This document shows positions 30,212 to 35,044 of a stretch of DNA of 35,044 nt, one piece after another. Position 1 is the first letter of the stretch; each line of letters begins with the position of its first letter. Source of the stretch: an uncultured Euryhalocaulis sp. GTDB taxonomy: Bacteria > Pseudomonadota > Alphaproteobacteria > Caulobacterales > Maricaulaceae. The stretch lies in contig CAJXKJ010000030.1 in NCBI GenBank assembly GCA_913055605.1, positions 1-35,044 on the forward strand. The letters run 5' to 3'. The notes beneath the pieces were generated by a model. That model did no database searches, was not told the origin of the DNA, and worked only from the letters and a program-made list of their open reading frames with translations. The translations under genes and the position numbers were made by a program.

Positions 30212-32014
30212 ATGAAAATTGCGCTCTTTGCGGGGGCGGCGACGGCCGCTGTCCTGCTGATGCAGATCGAGATCGTTCCCGCGCCCCGCCCGGCGGCTTC
30301 GGGCGCGACGGCGGACGCCGCCGCGCGGGCGCTGGACCCGCTGCTGCTGGCGCGCAGCCTGTGCGGCGGGCCGGGGCAGGACGGGTTCGCCCAGCGGCGG
30401 GCGCTGTTCCTGCGCGCCGCCGGCGCCTACGCCCAGTCCCAGGGGCTGGGTTCGGGCGGGGTGGTTCCGGCCTCTCCGGGCCTCGGCAATTCCGGCCTGC
30501 AGATCACGACGGAAAGCGACGCGGCGCAGGCGCGGTTCACCGAGGGGCTGCGCTGGGCGAACGCCTTCAATCACGGCGCGGCGGTGCAGGCCTTCCGCGC
30601 CGCGCAGGCGGCCGACCCGGACTGCGCCATGTGCTTCTGGGGCGAGGCCTGGGCGCTGGGCCCCAACATCAACGCCCCGATGCCGCCGGAGGCCTATGCG
30701 CCGGCCTGGGCGGCCCTGCAGAAGGCGCAGGCGCTGGCGGACGGGACCAGCGAGCTGGAGCGGGCGCTGATCGCCGCGCTGGCGGCCCGCTATGCGCCGG
30801 AGGCGCCGGCGGACCGCGCGCCGCTGGATCTGGCCTATGCGGAGGCGATGAACGCCGCGGCCGACCGGTTCGCGGACAATGACGAGGTCCAGGCCATGGC
30901 CGTGGAGGCCGGCATGGACACCCAGGCCTGGGATTACTGGGAATATGGCGGGGTGACGCCCAAGGGGTTCACCGCGTCCAACCTGCGGCGGCTGGAGACG
31001 GTGCTGGCGCGCAATCCGGCGCACGCGGCCTCCATCCACCTCTATATCCATATGACGGAGGCCTCGACCGACCCGTGGCGGGCGGAGCCGTTCGCCGAGC
31101 GTCTGGCGGGCCTCGCACCCGCCGCCGGCCATCTGGTCCACATGCCGGCGCATGTCTATTACCGGATCGGGCGGTTCGGGGATTCCATCCAGACCAATCT
31201 GGCGGCGATCAAGGCGGACGAGGCGTTCTTCGAACAGGCGGGGGATGCCGCCGATCCGTTCTACCGCTACGGCTACTACCCCCATAACGTCCATTTCGTG
31301 CTGACCTCCGCCCAGCGGGCGGGCGACGCCGAAACGGTGCGCGAGTTCGGGCCGAAGCTGGACGACGTTCTGCCGATGGAGATGGCCGCGGCGGCGCCGG
31401 CCCTGATGCCGATCAAGATCGCCCCGATCCTGGCGCTGGCGCGCTATGGCGACCCGGCGGAGGTGCTGGCGGCCGAGGTTCCGGCGGACGCCCCGCCGCT
31501 GGCGCAGGCGGCCTGGGCCTATGCCCGGGGCGAGGCCGCCGCGCGGGCGGGGAACGTTGCCGGGGCGCGGGCCGAGGCGGCGCGCCTGACCGCCATGGCC
31601 GCCGACCCCGTGTTTGCGGAAATGGGGGCGCCTACGCCGGACGTGCTGGAGCTGATGCGCCTGACCGTGTTCGGCCGCGCGGCGATGGCGGAGCAAGACT
31701 GGCCCGCGGCGGTGCGATGGTTCGAGGCGGCGGCGGCGCGGCAGGACATGCTGCCCTATATGGAGCCGCCCTACTGGCACTATCCGGCGCGCCAGAGCTT
31801 CGCGGCCGCCCTGCTGCTGGACGGCCAGGTCGCGCGGGCGGAGCAGGAATTCTACCGCACGCTGGTCCAGTATCCGGACAATGGATGGGCCTATTGGGGA
31901 CTGGCGCAGGCGCGCCGGGCGCGCGGCGACGACGCGGGCGCGGAGCTGGCCATGACGCAGTTCGCCCGCGCCTTTCTGGGCGACGAAAGCGCGATCACGC
32001 TGGCGGGCCTGTAG
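30212..32014 (+). CDS. Secreted TPR-containing protein
   Basis: This 600-aa protein has a signal peptide (about 1-20). TPR-like helices follow with family-specific blocks: DCAMCFWGEAWALGPNINAPM (C138-x2-C141), PAHAASIHLYIHMTEAS, and AAGHLVHMPAHVYYRIGRF. The conserved His/Tyr-rich segments (HLYIHM, HMPAHVYYR, YPHNVHF) suggest a metal or ligand site. Many relatives are annotated only as tetratricopeptide proteins. ATG 30212 follows GGGGGAGG. It is probably periplasmic. Function is unknown. Confidence 0.85.
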   Translation: MKIALFAGAATAAVLLMQIEIVPAPRPAASGATADAAARALDPLLLARSLCGGPGQDGFAQRRALFLRAAGAYAQSQGLGSGGVVPASPGLGNSGLQITTESDAAQARFTEGLRWANAFNHGAAVQAFRAAQAADPDCAMCFWGEAWALGPNINAPMPPEAYAPAWAALQKAQALADGTSELERALIAALAARYAPEAPADRAPLDLAYAEAMNAAADRFADNDEVQAMAVEAGMDTQAWDYWEYGGVTPKGFTASNLRRLETVLARNPAHAASIHLYIHMTEASTDPWRAEPFAERLAGLAPAAGHLVHMPAHVYYRIGRFGDSIQTNLAAIKADEAFFEQAGDAADPFYRYGYYPHNVHFVLTSAQRAGDAETVREFGPKLDDVLPMEMAAAAPALMPIKIAPILALARYGDPAEVLAAEVPADAPPLAQAAWAYARGEAAARAGNVAGARAEAARLTAMAADPVFAEMGAPTPDVLELMRLTVFGRAAMAEQDWPAAVRWFEAAAARQDMLPYMEPPYWHYPARQSFAAALLLDGQVARAEQEFYRTLVQYPDNGWAYWGLAQARRARGDDAGAELAMTQFARAFLGDESAITLAGL

Positions 32015-32050
32015 GCCGGTCTGCGCGGAGGTCTTTGGGGGGCGGGGAGA

Positions 32051-32126
32051 TGGTGCCCAGGGGCGGAATCGAACCACCGACACGCGGATTTTCAATCCGC
32101 TGCTCTACCAACTGAGCTACCTGGGC
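32051..32126 (-). tRNA. tRNA-Phe (GAA)
   Basis: On the minus strand this is a complete 76-nt cloverleaf with encoded CCA (32051-32053). The acceptor stem GCCCAGG pairs with CCTGGGC. The D-arm contains AGCTCAGTTGGTAGAGC. The anticodon arm GCGGA-TTGAAAA-TCCGC has anticodon GAA, and the T-arm contains GGTTCGATTCC. It lies between the secreted TPR gene and the methyltransferase gene. Confidence 0.98.
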
Positions 32127-32164
32127 GCCGCTAAGCCCGGACGGGCCGGGCCGCGAGAGCCGCG

Positions 32165-32193
32165 CTTATAAAAGAGGCGCCGCCGGGTGTAAA
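32165..32193 (-). promoter_or_regulatory. Sigma70-type promoter of tRNA-Phe
   Basis: On the minus strand TTTACA (32188-32193) and TATAAG (32165-32170) are separated by exactly 17 bp. A start near 32158 gives a leader of about 32 nt before the tRNA. Both hexamers have one mismatch to consensus. Confidence 0.75.
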
Positions 32194-32211
32194 CGAGGCA
32201 ATGCGGCGAAA

Positions 32212-32229
32212 GCGGCCCCCTTCGGCCGC
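32212..32229 (-). terminator. Hairpin after the methyltransferase gene
   Basis: GCGGCC and GGCCGC with a 6-nt loop (32212-32229) abut the stop codon. On the minus strand TTTCG follows, a short U-tract. It would end the methyltransferase transcript before the tRNA promoter. Confidence 0.6.
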
Positions 32230-33213
32230 CTAGACCGCCTCGCCCAGCACGACGGCCAGCGGCCCCTCGGTCTGGACGATGCGCAGGGTCTTGAAGCCGT
32301 TGGCCTCCAGCATCCGCTCGTACTGGCCGCGCGTGCGCTCGCGCCCGCCGGCGGCGGCCAGCATGATGATGTCCACCACCATGGCGCTGTGCAGGGCCGG
32401 GGTGTCGGGCAGGATTTCCTCGATCACGAACAGCTTGGCGCCGCGCGGCGCGGCCTTGCGGACGGCGGCCAGGATCGCGTTCGCCTCCGGATCGTCCCAG
32501 TCATGGATGATGTTGGACAGGATATAGGCGTCGGCCTCCGGCAGGTCGTCGGTCAGGAAGCTGCCGGGGCGTTTTTCGATGCGGTCGCGGTCCGGCGCGG
32601 CGGCCACCACGTCCGGCAGGTCGAACAGGATTCCCTGCGTGTTCGGCGCGTCCTCCAGCAGGGCGGCCAGGATATGGCCGCGCCCGCCGCCGATATCGGC
32701 GACGCGGGCGAATTCCGACACGTCCAGCACCGGGCGGATGGTCGCGATCTCCCCGTGCGACTTGGCGGTCATCGCCTCGTCGAAGATGCGGCCGTCCTCC
32801 GGATTCTCCGCGCAATATTCCCAGATGCTCTGGCCGAGCGCCGATTCGATGCCGGTGCGGCCGGTCTTCACCGATTCGGACAGGGCGCCGGCGGCGTCCC
32901 ACATCGCCTGGCTGCCAATCATGCGGATGAAGGCGCGCAGGGAGCGGGGGTGATCCTCTTTCAGGAATTCGGACAGCGTGGTGTGGGCCCAACCGCCGCC
33001 GCGACGCTCGAACACGCCGTGCGCGGCCAGCAGGCGCATCATGCGCTGCAGCGCGTCGGGATGGGCGCCGACCCTGGCGGCCAGATCCTCGATCGCCATC
33101 GGCTCCTCCCCCAGGACGTCGGCGACGCCCAGCTCCGCCACGATGTGGCAGCAGCGCGGCGCGAAGTGGCCGGTGGACAGCACGAAGAAGGCTGCCTCGG
33201 GGGGCATTTCCAT
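32230..33213 (-). CDS. SAM-dependent O-methyltransferase (COMT-like, two-domain)
   Basis: The 327-aa protein has an N-terminal winged-helix dimerisation domain (about 1-100: ELGVADVLGEEPMAIEDLAARVGAHPDALQRMMRLLAAHGVF) and a C-terminal AdoMet domain with VADIGGGRGHILAALL (motif I), FDLPDVV, and YILSNIIHDWDD, which carries the family's catalytic-region His (HDW). Members methylate hydroxyls of small aromatics or polyketides; the substrate is not evident. The ATG at 33213 follows GGGAGAACG; a TTG at 33270 would add 19 Arg-rich residues and is not favoured. No biosynthetic genes adjoin it. Confidence 0.88.
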   Translation of the reverse strand: MEMPPEAAFFVLSTGHFAPRCCHIVAELGVADVLGEEPMAIEDLAARVGAHPDALQRMMRLLAAHGVFERRGGGWAHTTLSEFLKEDHPRSLRAFIRMIGSQAMWDAAGALSESVKTGRTGIESALGQSIWEYCAENPEDGRIFDEAMTAKSHGEIATIRPVLDVSEFARVADIGGGRGHILAALLEDAPNTQGILFDLPDVVAAAPDRDRIEKRPGSFLTDDLPEADAYILSNIIHDWDDPEANAILAAVRKAAPRGAKLFVIEEILPDTPALHSAMVVDIIMLAAAGGRERTRGQYERMLEANGFKTLRIVQTEGPLAVVLGEAV

Positions 33214-33309
33214 GTCGTTCTCCCGCGACGTTTCGCGCGCGACTATGCCCGCGCCGTTGCGCCGCCGCAATGAAACGGAAAGAGCCGGATCACGTCCAGC
33301 CGGTCGGGT

Positions 33310-34800
33310 CTATTCGCCTGTGGAATCCCCGAGGCCGAGGGCGTGGGCCATGACGTGGTAGAGATAATTCTGCTCCACCGTGCCGGAGACCAGATGCGCC
33401 CAGGGGCCGGAGGCCCGCACCGCCACGTCCTCGCCCGCATGGGGAGCGGAGCCCATCGGGATCAGCGCCGGCTGATGGAAATCGAGGCCGGTCGTGTCGA
33501 CCTCGCTCAGGTCGGCGCGGGGGCCGTCTTCGCCGCCCGGGCCGCCGGCATAGGTGAGGGTGGTGTAGGGCAGCCCGTCCGAGCCGGTGGCCAGCGTGCC
33601 GCCGACATAGCGCGACAGGCCCAGGATCGGCTCGCCGCGCGCGGCGTAGCCGTTGATGACCATGCCGTGGCTGTGGTCGGCGGTGACCAGGATCAGCGTG
33701 TCCGCGGGATCGGTCATTTCGAGCGCCGCGGCGACCGCGTGGTCCAGCGCCATCGTTTCGTTCAGGGCGTGACCGGCCATGCCGGCGTGGTGGGCGTGGT
33801 CGATCCGGCCGCCTTCCACCATCAGCACGAAGCCGTCGGGGTCGCGCTGCAGCATGGCGATGGCCTTGCGGGTCATCTCCTCCAGCGAGGGCTCGCCGCC
33901 GGCGTCGGCGGGGCGGTCGCCCTCGTATTCCATATGGCTGCGCTCGAAGAGGCCCAGGAGGTGGCCGGTCGTTTCGGGATCGGCCGCGGCGAACTGCGCC
34001 TCGTTCCAGACATAAATGCGGTCGTCGCCGCCTTCGGCCCATTCGTCGGCAAGATCGCGCCCGTCCAGCCGCTCGCCGCCTTCCTCGGTGTCTTCGGGGT
34101 CGAACGTGCTTTCCGACAGGAAGGCGGAGCGGCCGCCGCCCAGCATCACCTCGAACCCGTCGCCGTGGGACCATTCGATCAGCTGCAGCGCGATGTCCTT
34201 GCAGCCCGCTTCGCGCGCTTCCGCGGGCATGTCCGCGTCGGACTCCCAGTCGCGGTCCGCGACATGAGCGTAGGTGGAGGCCGGCGTGGCGTGGGTGATG
34301 CGGGCGGTGGAGACGAAGCCGGTGGCCAGGCCCGCATCCTCCGCCGTTTCGAACAGGGTGGCGGGCGCATGGCCTTTGGAGGCCTCGCAGTCGCCCGGCG
34401 GCACGGTCTGGTCGACGCCGACCACGCCGTTGCGCGTCTTCACCCCGGTCGTCAGGGCCGTGGCCGTCGGCGCCGAATCGGCGATCTGGGAATCGGAGGT
34501 GTAGGTTTTTACGAGGCCGGTCCAGGGCAGGGTGTCCATCGTGGTGACGAAGGATTCGCCGTCCACCCCGCCGGCCTGGCCCTGATAAATGCGCCCGGCG
34601 GTCAGCGTGCTGACGCCCATGCCGTCGCCCACGAACAGGATCACGTTCTTCGCCCGGCCTGTGTTGGGCTGGACCGCCAGGCGCTGGGCCAGCGCGGTCT
34701 GCGCGGCCTGGAAATAGCTGTCATCGGCCTGGGAGGCGTTCTGGGCGAGGGCCGGAGCGGCGGCGAGGACGGCGGCGGCGGTAAGCAGGCGGCGGCGCAT
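33310..34800 (-). CDS. phoA: Alkaline phosphatase (PhoA family)
   Basis: The 496-aa protein has a signal peptide (ends ALA|QN, about residue 19). Catalytic Ser109 lies in DSAPTATALTTGVKT, metal ligand Asp59 in NVILFVGDGMG, and the metal-ligand segments are VEGGRIDHAHHAG and VTADHSHGM, with a late His near APHAGEDV. It hydrolyses phosphate monoesters in the periplasm to supply phosphate. A Pho box and -10 element lie upstream, supporting phosphate-starvation control by PhoB. Length is normal. Confidence 0.95.
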   Translation of the reverse strand: MRRRLLTAAAVLAAAPALAQNASQADDSYFQAAQTALAQRLAVQPNTGRAKNVILFVGDGMGVSTLTAGRIYQGQAGGVDGESFVTTMDTLPWTGLVKTYTSDSQIADSAPTATALTTGVKTRNGVVGVDQTVPPGDCEASKGHAPATLFETAEDAGLATGFVSTARITHATPASTYAHVADRDWESDADMPAEAREAGCKDIALQLIEWSHGDGFEVMLGGGRSAFLSESTFDPEDTEEGGERLDGRDLADEWAEGGDDRIYVWNEAQFAAADPETTGHLLGLFERSHMEYEGDRPADAGGEPSLEEMTRKAIAMLQRDPDGFVLMVEGGRIDHAHHAGMAGHALNETMALDHAVAAALEMTDPADTLILVTADHSHGMVINGYAARGEPILGLSRYVGGTLATGSDGLPYTTLTYAGGPGGEDGPRADLSEVDTTGLDFHQPALIPMGSAPHAGEDVAVRASGPWAHLVSGTVEQNYLYHVMAHALGLGDSTGE

Positions 34801-34832
34801 GGCGGATCCGTTTCAGCTGGTTGTGGGCGCTG

Positions 34833-34838
34833 TTTAGA
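34833..34838 (-). promoter_or_regulatory. -10 element for the alkaline phosphatase gene
   Basis: TCTAAA on the minus strand (34833-34838) lies 8 nt downstream of the Pho box, about where the -10 of a PhoB-activated promoter is expected. Confidence 0.4.
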
Positions 34839-34846
34839 CCCCGCTT

Positions 34847-34864
34847 ATAACACCGGGGTAACAG
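34847..34864 (-). promoter_or_regulatory. Pho box upstream of the alkaline phosphatase gene
   Basis: On the minus strand CTGTTAC-CCCG-GTGTTAT reads as two 7-bp PhoB half-sites (consensus CTGTCAT) with the standard 4-nt spacer, 5 of 7 matches each. It ends 46 bp before the start codon. Confidence 0.65.
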
Positions 34865-34911
34865 GCGCCGACACGCCGCAGGCGCATGGCCCCACTCAAA
34901 AAAGGCCGGGC

Positions 34912-34945
34912 AAAAGAAAACGGCCGGCGCGCGGGCGCCGGCCGT
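34912..34945 (-). terminator. Rho-independent terminator of the gene entering from the right
   Basis: A perfect 11-bp stem (34920-34930 with 34935-34945, arms ACGGCCGGCGC/GCGCCGGCCGT) and a 4-nt loop are followed on the minus strand by TTTTCTTTTG. It lies 26 bp past the stop codon of the partial gene at the window edge. Confidence 0.92.
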
Positions 34946-34971
34946 AAACTTTCGCGGATGGTCCGTGCGGA

Positions 34972-35044
34972 TCAGTCGGCGCCGGTGACGTTGCCGATCT
35001 GGGTTCCGTCCGGCGTCATGACCGCGGTCACATAGCCGCCGTCG
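34972..35044 (-). CDS. C-terminal end of a protein running out of the window
   Basis: The last 23 codons are visible, ending DGGYVTAVMTPDGTQIGNVTGAD and a TGA stop. A strong terminator 26 bp later supports it as a real gene end. The Gly-rich, beta-prone sequence does not identify the family. Confidence 0.6.
   Translation of the reverse strand, partial: DGGYVTAVMTPDGTQIGNVTGAD

Noticed and set aside
30173-32095. 640-codon minus-strand ORF opposite the secreted TPR protein
   Set aside because: Arg-rich antisense frame running into the tRNA gene; the TPR motifs are on the plus strand.
32051-32126. tRNA-Phe as an integration site
   Set aside because: No repeated 3' tRNA segment and no integrase adjacent; the flanking genes look chromosomal.
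33343-34947. 534-codon plus-strand ORF opposite alkaline phosphatase
   Set aside because: Antisense to a complete phosphatase with all active-site motifs, and it crosses the Pho box and a terminator.

Overview
The window reads as chromosome of a GC-rich, flagellated alphaproteobacterium of the Caulobacterales/Maricaulales (Hyphomonadaceae-like) type. The grounds are a ChpT-type phosphotransferase beside a CheY-like regulator and a CheR-like methyltransferase, TTAA-N7-TTAA-type CtrA boxes, the flbA/flbT/flaF flagellin-control genes next to four flagellin genes, and alphaproteobacterial gene orders such as aroK-aroB-corC, bolA divergent from a J-domain gene, and murA-DUF2948-UPF0262-LMW phosphatase-infA-maf-yacG. 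No mobile element, CRISPR array or phage gene is visible. Nearly all the DNA is core or lineage-typical.

Layout. 1-3.8 kb: envelope lipid-transport operon ydbH (5' end outside the window)-ynbE-ydbL, then two small genes. 4.1-6.1 kb: chpT, a single-domain response regulator and a CheR-like gene, with a near-consensus CtrA box before the regulator. 6.1-9.5 kb: a haem-type TonB receptor divergent from a DUF6607 gene, with two Fur-like boxes between them. 9.8-16.6 kb: J-domain/bolA, then corC, aroB and aroK on the minus strand. Divergent from aroK are a 46-aa membrane peptide, a secreted protein of unknown function and xerD. 16.6-17.4 kb: a hemerythrin and a small lipoprotein.

17.5-24.9 kb is the most informative block. 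flbA (TPR plus GT9-like domain) diverges from flbT-flaF around a perfect CtrA box. Four flagellin genes and a flaG-like gene follow. Three sigma54 promoters (-24/-12) can be read directly, and two have ftr-like palindromes upstream. Flagellin genes 1-3 share a leader hairpin with an AAAAY loop. The outer base pairs of the hairpins in leaders 1 and 3 differ compensatorily. The divergent fourth flagellin gene has its own consensus sigma54 promoter but no such hairpin. FlbT is known in Caulobacter to act on flagellin mRNA leaders, so these hairpins are candidate FlbT targets. This is the best candidate for an undescribed regulatory element in the window.

24.9-28.9 kb: a tightly packed murA-to-yacG cluster in which hisD, usual between DUF2948 and UPF0262, is absent. 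29-35 kb: an NTF2-like secreted protein, a STAS-like protein, a secreted TPR protein, tRNA-Phe(GAA), an O-methyltransferase, a PhoA-type alkaline phosphatase with a readable Pho box, and the 3' end of one more gene.

Many long ORFs on the opposite strand are GC-driven shadows and were left out. Family assignments come from reading the translations without database searches.
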